From the NCBI RefSeq assembly GCF_014192015.1, contig NZ_JACHXJ010000009.1, positions 46,317 to 110,316 on the forward strand: a stretch of 64,000 nt of DNA, written 5' to 3'. How positions within the stretch are numbered: the first letter of the stretch is position 1; each line of letters starts with the position of its first letter. The stretch comes from Paenibacillus rhizosphaerae. GTDB taxonomy: Bacteria; Bacillota; Bacilli; Paenibacillales; Paenibacillaceae. Made by a program: the position numbers and the translations under genes. The notes under the pieces were generated by a model. It worked only from the letters and a program-made list of their open reading frames with translations, did no database searches and was not told the origin of the DNA. Positions 17,633-26,690 of the stretch are shown in pieces.

Positions 17633-17674
17633 AACACCGGAAAGGCCGCAGGGTGGCTTCTTTCCGGTGTTTTT
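17633..17674 (+). terminator. terminator of the metallo-hydrolase gene
   Basis: Twelve-base stem AACACCGGAAAG with its complement, followed by TTTTT. Confidence 0.8.
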
Positions 17675-17904
17675 CGCTTGGACCCTTGCACCATGGTGAA
17701 TTCGAGCGGTTTGACAACGCCCCCTATCTTCCATTAGGGGGTCCCCTCGATAATCTCTTAGCGCGAACGGGAATAGAAATAGATAAAAACGATTATATTG
17801 ATAGAGATAGGTAATCATAGGACAAACCTCCGGGCAGGAAAGGAATACCCGGGCTCGGCCGGGATCGGCGGGCTAATCTTTGTTTCTTCTATTATGAAAT
17901 GGGC

Positions 17905-17933
17905 TTCGATCGCACGTTGATTTATGCTATAAT
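17905..17933 (+). promoter_or_regulatory. extended -10 promoter of the ABC-F gene
   Basis: TATAAT at 17928-17933 is preceded by TGC (extended -10). TTCGAT, a weak -35, stands 17 bases further up. It lies 39 bases before the start codon. The rest of the 384-base gap (17675-17904) shows nothing recognisable. Confidence 0.7.
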
Positions 17934-17971
17934 GTGCTGAAGCCTACTAGCGAAAGGAATGGTAATACTTC

Positions 17972-19597
17972 ATGATCAGTACAAGCGGCGTGACACTCCG
18001 TTACGGAAAACGCGCACTTTTTGAAGATGTAAATATAAAATTTACGGCAGGCAACTGCTACGGCTTGATCGGCGCCAACGGTGCCGGCAAATCGACGTTC
18101 CTCAAGATCCTCTCCGGCGAAATCGAGCCGAACCAGGGCGATGTTCACATGACACCGGGCGAGCGCCTTGCGGTGCTGAAGCAGAACCATTTTGAATACG
18201 ACGAGTATCCAGTTTTGGAAACCGTCATCATGGGTCACGGCCGTCTGTATACCATTATGAAGGAAAAGGATGCGCTGTATGCGAAAGCGGACTTTTCCGA
18301 GGAAGACGGACTCCGTGCGGGTGAACTTGAAGGCGAATTCGCCGAGCTGAACGGATGGGACGCCGAGCCTGACGCGGCTGCGCTCCTGATCGGCCTCGGC
18401 ATTCCGCGCGAGCTGCACGACAAGAAGATGGTGGAGCTTTCCGGTAACGAGAAGGTCCGCGTCCTGCTGGCGCAGGCCCTGTTCGGCCGTCCGAACAATC
18501 TGCTGCTCGACGAGCCTACCAACCACTTGGACCTCGAATCGATTCAGTGGCTCGAGAACTTCCTGATGGACTATGAAGGCACCGTCATCGTCGTATCCCA
18601 TGACCGTCACTTCCTGAACAAGGTATGTACGCATATCGCGGATATCGATTTCGGCAAAATCCAGCTGTACGTAGGTAACTATGACTTCTGGTACGAATCC
18701 AGTAAATTGGCGCTGGAGCTCCAGCGTGAGTCCAATAAGAAGAAGGAAGAGAAGATCAAGGAGCTGCAGGCATTTATTCAGCGGTTTTCCGCGAATGCTT
18801 CCAAATCCAAGCAGGCGACCTCCCGGAAGAAGCAGCTGGAGAAAATTACGCTGGACGATATCCGGCCTTCCAACCGGAAATATCCGTTCCTTCATTTCAA
18901 GCCGGAGCGTGAAGCAGGCAAGCAATTGCTGACGGTAGACCGCATCACGAAGACCATTGAAGGCGAGAAGGTGCTGGATGAGCTGAGCTTCGTCGTGAAC
19001 AAAGGCGACAAGATTGCTTTCGTCGGCCCGAACGGACTGCCGAAATCGATGCTGTTCGAAGTGCTGATGGGCAAGGCGGAACCGGACGCGGGCGAGTTCT
19101 CCTGGGGCGTTACGACGACGCAGGCGTACTTCCCGAAAGACAACTCCGAATATTTTGACGGGGTGGACCTGAACCTGGTGGAATGGCTTCGCCAATTCTC
19201 GAAGGATCAGGACGAGACGTTCCTGCGCGGCTTCCTGGGCCGGATGCTGTTCTCCGGCGAAGAAGCACTGAAGAAGGCGAGCGTTCTCTCCGGGGGAGAG
19301 AAAGTGCGCTGCATGTTGGCCAAGATGATGCTGAACGGCGCGAACGTGCTGCTCCTCGACGAGCCGACGAACCACTTGGACCTCGAGTCCATCACCGCGC
19401 TGAACAACGGGCTGATCGACTTCGACGGCACGATCCTGTTCACGTCGCATGACCATCAGTTCATTCAGACGATTGCCAACCGGATTATCGAAATTACGCC
19501 GAACGGCATCATTGACAAGGTCATGACGTACGACGAGTATCTGGAAAACGATGAAATCAAGGCGCTGCGCGAGCAAATGTATCCGCAGGAAGTTTAA
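17972..19597 (+). CDS. ykpA: ABC-F family ATPase, YkpA-like
   Basis: Soluble twin-ATPase of 541 residues with no membrane domain; ABC-F proteins act on the ribosome. The first domain has a normal Walker A (GANGAGKST) and DEPTNHLD, but its signature reads LSGNE. The second has a changed Walker A (GPNGLPKSM, the Gly before Lys replaced by Pro) with an intact LSGGE and DEPTNHLD. The interdomain linker is charged (about residues 245-300). From memory B. subtilis YkpA shares LSGNE and an altered second Walker A, so these look like subgroup traits rather than damage. The exact translational role is not known. Confidence 0.88.
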   Translation: MISTSGVTLRYGKRALFEDVNIKFTAGNCYGLIGANGAGKSTFLKILSGEIEPNQGDVHMTPGERLAVLKQNHFEYDEYPVLETVIMGHGRLYTIMKEKDALYAKADFSEEDGLRAGELEGEFAELNGWDAEPDAAALLIGLGIPRELHDKKMVELSGNEKVRVLLAQALFGRPNNLLLDEPTNHLDLESIQWLENFLMDYEGTVIVVSHDRHFLNKVCTHIADIDFGKIQLYVGNYDFWYESSKLALELQRESNKKKEEKIKELQAFIQRFSANASKSKQATSRKKQLEKITLDDIRPSNRKYPFLHFKPEREAGKQLLTVDRITKTIEGEKVLDELSFVVNKGDKIAFVGPNGLPKSMLFEVLMGKAEPDAGEFSWGVTTTQAYFPKDNSEYFDGVDLNLVEWLRQFSKDQDETFLRGFLGRMLFSGEEALKKASVLSGGEKVRCMLAKMMLNGANVLLLDEPTNHLDLESITALNNGLIDFDGTILFTSHDHQFIQTIANRIIEITPNGIIDKVMTYDEYLENDEIKALREQMYPQEV

Positions 19598-19611
19598 CAC
19601 TTCATGCCATG

Positions 19612-19653
19612 AAAAAAAGCTGCCATTCCCTTAAGCGGGGCGGCAGCTTTTTT
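19612..19653. terminator. bidirectional terminator between ykpA and the small minus-strand gene
   Basis: AAAAAAGCTGCC pairs with GGCAGCTTTTTT, giving T runs on both strands. Confidence 0.8.
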
Positions 19654-19681
19654 GTGTTGTCCGTAGAGCCTGTGGCTTGTT

Positions 19682-19867
19682 TTAGGACCCGCCGGTGCGA
19701 CGGCGCTGATTATTGGGCTTTTTCGTGTTTTGGCTCTTCATCGCATGCGGAGCATTGCTTTGGAAGCCGCCGGGCTTGCCGCCCTTGTTCTGCTGCTTCT
19801 TCTGCTCCAGCTTCGCGCGGATGGCGTCGGCCAAATTGACCTTTTTAGAGTCCTGATTTTCCGTCAT
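19682..19867 (-). CDS. small basic hypothetical protein
   Basis: A 61-residue hydrophilic protein with a predicted N-terminal helix (VNLADAIRAKLEQKKQQ) and a Gly/Asn/Arg-rich tail ending QRRRTGGS. GGGAGGAG precedes the ATG. Similar small Lys-rich proteins occur in bacilli, but I cannot name a family or function. The low-complexity tail suggests disorder, possibly nucleic-acid contact. Confidence 0.65.
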   Translation of the reverse strand: MTENQDSKKVNLADAIRAKLEQKKQQNKGGKPGGFQSNAPHAMKSQNTKKPNNQRRRTGGS

Positions 19868-20052
19868 GGGTAGGGCTCCTCCCTTTGGGGTTGTGTCCTT
19901 ATTCTAGCTGTTTTTGCGGCTCCCCACAAGAGATGGGAGAGACAAAACCTCTTGACTGTAAGCAACTATGTTTCTCTGGACCCACACGACTTTCGTTTGC
20001 TAGGATAAAAAAGTGCCTTTTGGCATGAGACGGTGAAAAGGGGCCAACGAAC

Positions 20053-20931
20053 TTGGATCATATTTATGACGATATCCGAAAAGGAGAACGCGGCGCCTGG
20101 ATCAGTATCGCGGCTTATTTGATCCTCTCTGCCGGCAAGCTGGTCGGCGGTTACTTCTATGCATCCAGTGCGCTGCTTGCAGACGGGTTTAACAATCTGA
20201 CCGATATCGTGGCATCGGCCGCCGTGCTGATCGGCCTGCGGATATCGCAGAAACCGCCGGACTCAGACCATCCGTATGGGCATTTCCGAGCAGAGACGGT
20301 GGCATCGCTGATCGCTTCGTTTATTATGGGCATGGTGGGCATTCAGGTGCTGGTGGAGGCGGTCAGATCCCTGTTTATGGGCAAAGAGTCCACGCCGGAT
20401 TTATGGTCGGCCGGCGTGGCGGCCGTATGCGCTGTATGTATGCTGTTCGTCTATCTATATAATAGAAAGCTGGCCAAGGAGATCAAGAGCCAGGCCTTGA
20501 TGGCGGCCGCCAAAGACAATCTGTCCGACGCACTGGTCAGTATCGGGGCGGCGGTCGGGATTGTCGGGGCCCAGTTCGGCCTGCCATGGCTGGATGTGGT
20601 GGCGGCGTTTGCCGTGGGCCTGCTGATCTGCAAGACGGCTTGGGATATTTTCCGCGATTCCACTTACCGTTTGACCGATGGATTCGATCAGGCGGAGCTC
20701 CGCGATCTGCGGGGCACCATTGCCAGAACACCCGGCGTTGAAGGAATCAACGATGTAAAGGCCAGGGTTCACGGCAATCATGTCCTGGTCGATGTCGTCA
20801 TCGTCGTTGACCCCAGCCTCAGCCTGATCGAAGGGCATGCCATCAGCGACAAGATCGAAGAGCGGATGAAGAGAATTCATAATATCATGAATGTCCACGT
20901 CCATGTGGAGCCTCGGGAGAAAAGCTTGTAA
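20053..20931 (+). CDS. cation diffusion facilitator transporter (manganese-type)
   Basis: Inner-membrane exporter of 292 residues with five or six membrane helices and the C-terminal cytoplasmic CDF domain (RVHGNHVLVDVVIVVDP). Helix 2 reads DGFNNLTDI, and DSDHPYGHFRAET follows, as in the MneS/YeaB group that exports manganese; Zn-type CDFs have HxxxD instead. The start is TTG, with AAAAGGGG about nine bases upstream. The substrate is inferred from motif only. Confidence 0.85.
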   Translation: MDHIYDDIRKGERGAWISIAAYLILSAGKLVGGYFYASSALLADGFNNLTDIVASAAVLIGLRISQKPPDSDHPYGHFRAETVASLIASFIMGMVGIQVLVEAVRSLFMGKESTPDLWSAGVAAVCAVCMLFVYLYNRKLAKEIKSQALMAAAKDNLSDALVSIGAAVGIVGAQFGLPWLDVVAAFAVGLLICKTAWDIFRDSTYRLTDGFDQAELRDLRGTIARTPGVEGINDVKARVHGNHVLVDVVIVVDPSLSLIEGHAISDKIEERMKRIHNIMNVHVHVEPREKSL

Positions 20932-20997
20932 GGCCGGTTCCTTTAAAAAGCTCCCGTGTCCTATGAAAAGCCCATGTCCAAGATAAGCTTCGGTTTA

Positions 20998-21032
20998 ACA
21001 GCCACAATGCATAAGCATTGTGGCTGTTTTTG
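20998..21032 (+). terminator. terminator of the CDF gene
   Basis: ACAGCCACAATGC and its complement form a 13-base stem with an ATAA loop, then TTTTT. Confidence 0.9.
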
Positions 21033-21233
21033 CGTCCGTCCGTTAGGGGAATTGCCACAGCCATGGGTCTGACGAAGCGTGAAAACAAAAACTGGGAAAC
21101 AGTTCCAACGTAGCAGGTAATTATGAGGTTTGTGGGATATCCAGTTGGAGAAATCCAATGAATAATGACATAGATGGAGGGATTTTACAAATTCCTGCGT
21201 CAAATCATGCTTACGATGGAAAGGAGTGAGGCT

Positions 21234-23081
21234 GTGAACAGAACGTTCTGGCGATTATGGACTGCGTGTACTGCCGGTTTGCTGCTGATGTTCGGGCTTC
21301 TGCCCGGATTCAGTCTTGCGGCTGCCGAACCGACACGGTCGGCGATCGAATGGTCCAGGGATTACGGAAGCCAGTCCAGCGGGGAGGGGGTCATCCCTAC
21401 GTCAGACGGCGGCTATCTAGCCCTGGGCGATATCTATGACTCGTATCAAAAGGCCTATGTCGTAAAGCTGGATGGAGACGGGCAGGTGGAATGGGAACAG
21501 AAGCTGGCCTATTATGACTGGGGGTCCAGTACGGCATACCGGGCCATTGAGACAAAGGACGGGGGTTATCTCATCGCGGGGAACACGGCTGAAGAGTTTG
21601 AACCGATTCGGCAGCTGTTCCTGATCCGGCTGGATGCATCGGGGAATGTGGTGTGGCAGAAAGTCCTGGACAACCAGGGGTATGATAGTAACCCGAAGTC
21701 CATCGTCGAGACGGAGGACGGCAGCTTTTTGATCGCCGGCAGCGGGATCGTCCACTGGGTTGCATATGACAGAGCTTATATCACAAAGATCGATCGAAGC
21801 GGGAATACGCTATGGTACAATCAATATAATTTTTCGGGCAGCGACTATTTCACCGATCTGATTCCGGCGAGCGACGGCGGTTACATCGCTGTCGGCCACG
21901 CGGGTATGGTGGAATATGAATCGAGAGAGCATGATGCGATGCTGGTGATGAAGATCGATGAACAAGGCAAAGAGGTGTGGTCGAAGCAATCGGTCGAGCC
22001 GCGCAGCGGCTGGACAGCTTATTCGGTCATTCCGGCCGAAGACGGAGGCTATATGATTTTGAGCCGTAAATCCGTCAACGGCAACGGCGTGCCGGTTCTT
22101 ACCAAAGCGGATCTGACCGGACAGGTGCAGTGGGAGAAAACATATCCGGATGGTGCCAATTCCCAGAATTTCAATCGTCTGGTCCAGACGGAAGAGGGCT
22201 ACGCGATGCTGGGGGAACATGTTACATACTTGGACTGGAGCTCAGAGTGGAAGCACCAATACGGCGTGTTAAGCGTCGATCGGAACGGAGGGTTGATCAG
22301 CAGGGAATTGTTCAAAGGGCCGCCGATCTATCGCGTTGGAACACCATCGGGAACTCCTGATGGAGGTTATATATTCCCGGGAACCGTGCAGCGGGGGGAC
22401 GGAGCGAAATTCCAGCTGATGAAACTTACGCCGCCGGCGGACCAGCCGCCTGCTGAGCGAACGATGACAGGTATCGCGTTTTTGGAAAAGGAAAAGAAAT
22501 TGAAGACGGGCTCCAGCGTATCTACCGTGCTGCAAGCGGTATATGACGACGGAACCGGCAGCGATTTGTCCAACGCCGCGGTCTACGTTTCGGGCGACGC
22601 TGCGATTGCCGAAGTCGACGCATTGGGAAGGATCGCCGGAAAGGAGCCGGGGAACACCTATGTAGAAGCATCTTACGAGGGCTGTACAGCCAGATTGAAC
22701 GTGACTGTGCTGCCGGAAGATACGGACGAGTATGATCCCCTGAACGGCTATCTCGAGCTGGATTCGTTCCAATACTCGCTTTCAGAAGGTTCGACGCTGG
22801 ATATCAAGGTCTTTTTGCATGACTATTCAACACAGACGAAATCGGATATTACCAAGCAGGTTCAATTCAGCAGCAGTCATCCGGACATCGCTGAGGTGGA
22901 CGAGGAAGGAAATCTGATCGGTCATAAGCCGGGATTGACCCAGATCTCTGCCCAATATAGAGGGGGAAGAACTGCTGCCTCGGTCCAGGTCGTCCGCGCC
23001 GCTGCTCCAATCGGAAATGACCTTCCGGATCAAGGCGGGACGGATAGCGGGGCGGATCTTGAGAATGCAGTAGAGGAATGA
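21234..23081 (+). CDS. secreted repeat protein with propeller-like repeats and Big2-type domains
   Basis: A 615-residue protein starting at GTG 21234 (AAAGGAGTGAGG upstream). The signal peptide is at about residues 1-30, ending GFSLAAA. Residues 40-420 hold about seven repeats of the type DGGY(L/I)..G followed by V.K.D..G...W, as in beta-propeller-like extracellular proteins. Residues about 425-600 hold two bacterial Ig-like (Big2) domains (TGIAFLEKEKKLKTGS and SSHPDIAEVDEEGNLIGHKPG). A role at the cell surface is likely; no enzyme motif is seen. Confidence 0.75.
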   Translation: MNRTFWRLWTACTAGLLLMFGLLPGFSLAAAEPTRSAIEWSRDYGSQSSGEGVIPTSDGGYLALGDIYDSYQKAYVVKLDGDGQVEWEQKLAYYDWGSSTAYRAIETKDGGYLIAGNTAEEFEPIRQLFLIRLDASGNVVWQKVLDNQGYDSNPKSIVETEDGSFLIAGSGIVHWVAYDRAYITKIDRSGNTLWYNQYNFSGSDYFTDLIPASDGGYIAVGHAGMVEYESREHDAMLVMKIDEQGKEVWSKQSVEPRSGWTAYSVIPAEDGGYMILSRKSVNGNGVPVLTKADLTGQVQWEKTYPDGANSQNFNRLVQTEEGYAMLGEHVTYLDWSSEWKHQYGVLSVDRNGGLISRELFKGPPIYRVGTPSGTPDGGYIFPGTVQRGDGAKFQLMKLTPPADQPPAERTMTGIAFLEKEKKLKTGSSVSTVLQAVYDDGTGSDLSNAAVYVSGDAAIAEVDALGRIAGKEPGNTYVEASYEGCTARLNVTVLPEDTDEYDPLNGYLELDSFQYSLSEGSTLDIKVFLHDYSTQTKSDITKQVQFSSSHPDIAEVDEEGNLIGHKPGLTQISAQYRGGRTAASVQVVRAAAPIGNDLPDQGGTDSGADLENAVEE

Positions 23082-23113
23082 CCGGGTAAAGGTCCATCTG
23101 TTGAAAACATGGA

Positions 23114-23157
23114 TGAACAAGGCTGGCTCTGAACAGGGTCGGCCTTGTTCTTCTTTT
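23114..23157 (+). terminator. terminator of the secreted repeat protein gene
   Basis: GAACAAGGCTGGC pairs imperfectly with GGCCTTGTTC, followed by a T-rich stretch. Confidence 0.7.
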
Positions 23158-23380
23158 TGGATTCCGGACGCTGCAGGCGTTTCCTTAATGTTCCCTGATT
23201 TCCAGGGACCAGGTGTAATTAAGACCATAGACCTGTTTTATACCAACATTTGGAGAATGTTTTTGTGTAAAAAGGGCCATGCGGTTTCTCGATCCTCCTG
23301 CCTATAATGAGAGCAAGCGCTAAGCGGGCCGGCGTTCCCCGGTTTCTACAAGCGACTCAGACATCTCAAGGAGGAATGAA

Positions 23381-24214
23381 ATGATTAACATCAAGAAAAG
23401 CTTACTCGGATGCCTGCTATTATCCGCTGCCATATCCGCAGCCGTCATCATCCCGACCGGACATGAGGCTCAAGCGGCGTCGGCATCCAGCCAGGTTCAG
23501 GCACAGGGCCAGGTCGGCGTTATCCAGGCCTCGGTGAATCTTCGGGACAAGCCTTCCCTGTCCAGCAATGTGCTCGGTTATGTGAAAAAAGGAGAGACCG
23601 TGCAGATTTTGGAGAAAAGCACGGCTTATTATTATAAAGTGAAGACTTCGTCGGGCAAGGTTGGTTACGTCAGCACCCGCGAAAAATACATAACCGTTAA
23701 GGGCACCGGATCGGTGTCCCAGCCGAGTACCGGATCCTCTGAAACGGCACCGCCCGCCTCTGCGGAAAATACGAATGCCATGATCGAAAAGGTGATCCAG
23801 ACCGGCATGAAATATCTGGGGACTCCTTACGAGTTTGGCTCTAACCGTAATACGACTTCAACGTTCGACTGTTCGGATTTCACCCGCCAGATCTTCAAAG
23901 AGGCTGCCGGCGTCGTGCTCCCGGCGGATTCCAGACAGCAGGGCTCCTGGGTGAAGGAAAACAGAGGAGCCGTATACAACACGGACCAGCTGAAGCGGGG
24001 AGACCTCGTATTCTTTATGAGTTACCGCGGATCCAGCGCTTCCGCCTATCAAGGCGTTGATAAGTCCAGCCAGCGGATCACTCATGTGGCGGTATATCTG
24101 GGCGACGGCAAGCTGCTGCATACCTACTCCAATCAGGCCGGTGGCGTGACGGTATCGGATTTCAGCAGCTCTTGGAAGCTGAGATTTCTGTATGGAGGCA
24201 GCGTTCTGAAATAA
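23381..24214 (+). CDS. secreted SH3b and NlpC/P60 peptidoglycan endopeptidase
   Basis: A 277-residue protein with a signal peptide (residues 1-33, ending HEAQAA). An SH3b wall-binding domain covers about residues 45-105 (ASVNLRDKPSLSSNVLGYV), then a Ser/Pro linker, then an NlpC/P60 domain. Catalytic residues are Cys164 (STFDCSDFT), His235 (ITHVAVYLG) and His247 (LLHTYS). It cuts peptide stems of peptidoglycan outside the membrane. AAGGAGGAA precedes the ATG. It is monocistronic. Confidence 0.92.
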   Translation: MINIKKSLLGCLLLSAAISAAVIIPTGHEAQAASASSQVQAQGQVGVIQASVNLRDKPSLSSNVLGYVKKGETVQILEKSTAYYYKVKTSSGKVGYVSTREKYITVKGTGSVSQPSTGSSETAPPASAENTNAMIEKVIQTGMKYLGTPYEFGSNRNTTSTFDCSDFTRQIFKEAAGVVLPADSRQQGSWVKENRGAVYNTDQLKRGDLVFFMSYRGSSASAYQGVDKSSQRITHVAVYLGDGKLLHTYSNQAGGVTVSDFSSSWKLRFLYGGSVLK

Positions 24215-24230
24215 AGGCCGCCTAAAATAC

Positions 24231-24259
24231 AAAGGACCGGAGAATTCTCCGGTCCTTTG
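24231..24259 (+). terminator. terminator of the NlpC/P60 gene
   Basis: Perfect 28-base palindrome AAAGGACCGGAGAA/TTCTCCGGTCCTTT followed by G and TTGT. It is a strong hairpin with a short T run. Confidence 0.75.
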
Positions 24260-24309
24260 TTGTCCCCCGCAAAGGCTTCGCTGTACGGAAGATTTGATGA
24301 TATTCTATG

Positions 24310-24363
24310 TAGAAGGAACTAAATGACGCCGACACCCGTTAGTAAAACCTTTAGTTCTTTCTA
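24310..24363. other. inverted repeat between convergent genes
   Basis: TAGAAGGAACTAAA and TTTAGTTCTTTCTA are inverted copies (one mismatch) 26 bases apart. It lies 28 bases past the end of the minus-strand gene at 24391, so it may be its transcript end, but there is no T run. Confidence 0.45.
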
Positions 24364-24390
24364 GTGCTGGCATGTTGCTTTTTGGATGTC

Positions 24391-24765
24391 TTATTTTACG
24401 AGAATCCAGGCCGTTCCGAGCCACGTGTAAACTTCCACCCACTCACCGAGGAGCGAACCAACGCGGTTGCCCGTGGTGCTCACCACTTGCGGAGCCAGGA
24501 CGCTTGCGACTTTACCGCCGGGTTCAAAGTAGAACGGTGTATTTACCGTTAGGACGAGAGGCACTGTAGGCTGCGTTACTTCTTCACCTGCCGAAATGAT
24601 CGGCTCAGGTACCAGCTTGGTAGGTTCGGCAACGGTCTCCGAAGTACCCGTGACGGAAGTCGTGGACGAAGTGCTGTCCGTTGTCGATGCGCTGTCCGCG
24701 AAAGCTGCGGTTCCCATGGAAGCCATTAATCCGAGTGCTGCTGCAATAGTGATAATTTTTTTCAT
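24391..24765 (-). CDS. secreted hypothetical protein
   Basis: A 124-residue protein with a clear signal peptide (KKIITIAAALGLMASMGTAAFA, cut near 23). A Ser/Thr-rich stretch STTDSTSSTTSVTGTSET follows, then a C-terminal part (about 70-124) ending EWVEVYTWLGTAWILVK. The end resembles an SH3-like wall-associated fold, but the match is weak. AAGGAGGAA lies before the ATG. It belongs to the envelope; its function is unknown. Confidence 0.75.
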   Translation of the reverse strand: MKKIITIAAALGLMASMGTAAFADSASTTDSTSSTTSVTGTSETVAEPTKLVPEPIISAGEEVTQPTVPLVLTVNTPFYFEPGGKVASVLAPQVVSTTGNRVGSLLGEWVEVYTWLGTAWILVK

Positions 24766-25018
24766 TGACTGTGTTCCTCCTTGGAATAGTATGCTTCTAC
24801 ACTATCCAAATAACCCTCTGACGGACAAATGAACCAAGTTATCTAGTAGATCGTAGAAAAAAAGATTGTTTTAGTTTACCATAAATATGGTAGAAGCGTC
24901 AGGGAGGATGGTACCAAAAATCCCGGCTGCCTGTTTTTGAAATAGGCCAAAAATGAAACTTTAGAAATGCGCCGGATGGTGGAGTAAACTTGCCTTTTCT
25001 GGCAGAAAGGGGGCGGAC

Positions 25019-25591
25019 ATGCGCTTGGGGAAGTTTTTGTTTCGGTTCATTATAACGATCATCATCGTGGTCATTATCGCCGCCGGCGTGCTGATCTGGT
25101 ACATCGCTCCGGATCGCAAGCTGAATTTGAACTATATGGATCTGAATATCGAGGATAAAGCGATGCAGATGCTGAAGACGAAGAAGCCGGAAATTACGCT
25201 GAACAGCGAGGAATTGAATGAGCTGGCCAAGAAGGAGCTCATTAAGCACATGGGCGATATGCCCCCGCAGGTTACCGTGACCGGAGCCGATTTTCAGTTC
25301 CATGGGCAGGAGGTTACGGCGGATATTAACGGCAAATGGGAGTTTATTCCCTTTGGTGCCGAGCTGACCTTCACAATGGATGCCGACGGCAGCGTCATTT
25401 TGCTGAAGCATGAATCCACGAGGATCAAGTCCATCCGCGTGCCGGCGGAAACCTGGGGGTTCGGAACCCTTTCCGTGCCACTCAAGGAGCACTTGCCGGA
25501 CATCCTTAGAGTGAACGATGTTCAGTTCCTGGATGACGGCGTCAAGCTGACGTTCAAGCTGAACTGGTTGGATCTGCCTTCGCTCTTCTAA
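25019..25591 (+). CDS. membrane-anchored DUF2140-like protein (YpmS type)
   Basis: A 190-residue protein with one N-terminal membrane helix (RFIITIIIVVIIAAGVLIWYI) and an outward domain that starts LNSEELNELAKKEL. Hydrophobic beta-strand pattern and length fit the YpmS/DUF2140 family of unknown function. GAAAGGGGG precedes the ATG. It ends at a bidirectional terminator shared with the small gene at 25728. Confidence 0.7.
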   Translation: MRLGKFLFRFIITIIIVVIIAAGVLIWYIAPDRKLNLNYMDLNIEDKAMQMLKTKKPEITLNSEELNELAKKELIKHMGDMPPQVTVTGADFQFHGQEVTADINGKWEFIPFGAELTFTMDADGSVILLKHESTRIKSIRVPAETWGFGTLSVPLKEHLPDILRVNDVQFLDDGVKLTFKLNWLDLPSLF

Positions 25592-25614
25592 TGAAACAAA
25601 AGATAGCGGGCATT

Positions 25615-25659
25615 AAAAAAACCAAGCGCCTTCATCCGAAGGACCGCTTGGTTTTTTTT
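25615..25659. terminator. bidirectional terminator
   Basis: AAAAAACCAAGCG pairs with CGCTTGGTTTTTTT, with an inner CCTT/AAGG stem. It serves 25019 (+) and 25728 (-). Confidence 0.85.
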
Positions 25660-25727
25660 GCTCATTCTAACCTTTTTCTTATCTCTTTGGGCTTGTTCGT
25701 TTTCTTATACCAGCTACCCTTATGCCG

Positions 25728-25892
25728 TTAAGGCGTTCGGCTGCGGCCGGTAAACAGCGAGATGATAAAGAGAACCAGGAAAATGAAGAACAGCACCTTG
25801 GCGATGGTAGCCGCCGCTGATACGATTCCGAAGAACCCGAAGATTCCGGCGACGATCGCAATAATTAAGAAAATAATCGACCATTTCAACAT
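25728..25892 (-). CDS. DUF1328/YtjA family small membrane protein
   Basis: A 54-residue protein with two hydrophobic helices (WSIIFLIIAIVAGIFGFFGI and AKVLFFIFLVLFIISLF) separated by a short ATI turn, ending GRSRTP. This is the DUF1328 pattern, found in stress-induced small membrane proteins. ATG at 25892 is used with an AAAGGTGAG ribosome site. A sigma-B-like promoter lies about 75 bases upstream. Function is unknown. Confidence 0.85.
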   Translation of the reverse strand: MLKWSIIFLIIAIVAGIFGFFGIVSAAATIAKVLFFIFLVLFIISLFTGRSRTP

Positions 25893-25967
25893 TTTGCTCA
25901 CCTTTCTTTCCTGTAAAGTTTGGGTGATCAATGACCGGACGTTCGCCGATGAATCAGCGGGTCCCGT

Positions 25968-25991
25968 TCACCCTCGTAGTCATACTTAACC
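25968..25991 (-). promoter_or_regulatory. candidate sigma-B promoter for the DUF1328 gene
   Basis: On the minus strand GGTTAA, 12 bases, GGGTGA, compared with GTTTAA-N12-15-GGGTAT. The match is fair and becomes more meaningful because a sigB operon is 10 kb away. Confidence 0.45.
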
Positions 25992-26040
25992 GGGCCAAAG
26001 GGGAATGAAACAAGCTCTGTTTTTGGTAAAAAACGGCGCT

Positions 26041-26066
26041 GTTTCGTCATTTGGGCGATAGGGTAA
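26041..26066 (+). promoter_or_regulatory. candidate sigma-B promoter for the DUF948 gene
   Basis: GTTTCG, 14 bases, GGGTAA against the sigma-B consensus GTTTAA-N12-15-GGGTAT. The gene downstream is a YtxG-type protein, and ytxG of B. subtilis is a known sigma-B target. Confidence 0.5.
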
Positions 26067-26138
26067 CTAACGCTTAAGTGAGCCTTACAGGAAGCATGGG
26101 AGGCATCTTGCAAGAGACAAGAAAGAGAGGTTATGCAC

Positions 26139-26642
26139 ATGATTATGTCGCTTAGTGTCGCGTTAATCGCGGTCGCTTTTGCGGTCCTGGTCGTTTATCT
26201 CATTAAAACGCTGCTGGCCGCGAAAAGTTCGCTCGAGAAGACGACGCAAACCCTGCAGGAGGTTCAGTCGACGATCGACGAACTCAGCTATGAGATCAAG
26301 CAAATCGTCCGGCACGCCAACGATATTACGGCGGATGTCGAGCATAAGATGAAACAGATTGATCCGGTCATGAATTCGGTGAAAAATTTGGGAGAAGTAC
26401 TCAGCGAGTTAACCCTGGCCGCGAAGCAGGCTTCCACAACCTTGATTCACAAGTTCAAGCAGCCTAAGCACCAGGTGGAGTCCAGTCCCCGGCGCATGCT
26501 TGCTTCCGCGTCGACGCCGGAAGAGCGCACGATCCAATCCTATTCGGCTGTATATGAATCGGGAGCAAAGGCCAAGCCTGCGGCTAACGTGGTGAAATGG
26601 ATCGACACCGCCGCAACGGTCTGGCAGAGACTGCGCCGGTAG
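26139..26642 (+). CDS. DUF948 (YtxG-like) general stress protein
   Basis: A 167-residue protein with one N-terminal membrane helix (VALIAVAFAVLVVYLIKTLL) followed by a long helical, coiled-coil-like part (residues 30-110) and a disordered end. This is the DUF948/YtxG layout. Three ATG codons lie close together (26133, 26139, 26145); 26139 has the best spacing from GAGAGG. A sigma-B-like promoter stands upstream. YtxG relatives are sigma-B stress proteins of unknown mechanism. Confidence 0.8.
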   Translation: MIMSLSVALIAVAFAVLVVYLIKTLLAAKSSLEKTTQTLQEVQSTIDELSYEIKQIVRHANDITADVEHKMKQIDPVMNSVKNLGEVLSELTLAAKQASTTLIHKFKQPKHQVESSPRRMLASASTPEERTIQSYSAVYESGAKAKPAANVVKWIDTAATVWQRLRR

Positions 26643-26690
26643 GACCTATGGCTCAGGCTGGATCCATTGACAACAGAAAGGATGAGAATC

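Noticed and set aside
17927..19600. A 557-codon open frame antisense to ykpA
   Set aside because: No ribosome site or domain; the sense frame is a complete ABC-F protein.
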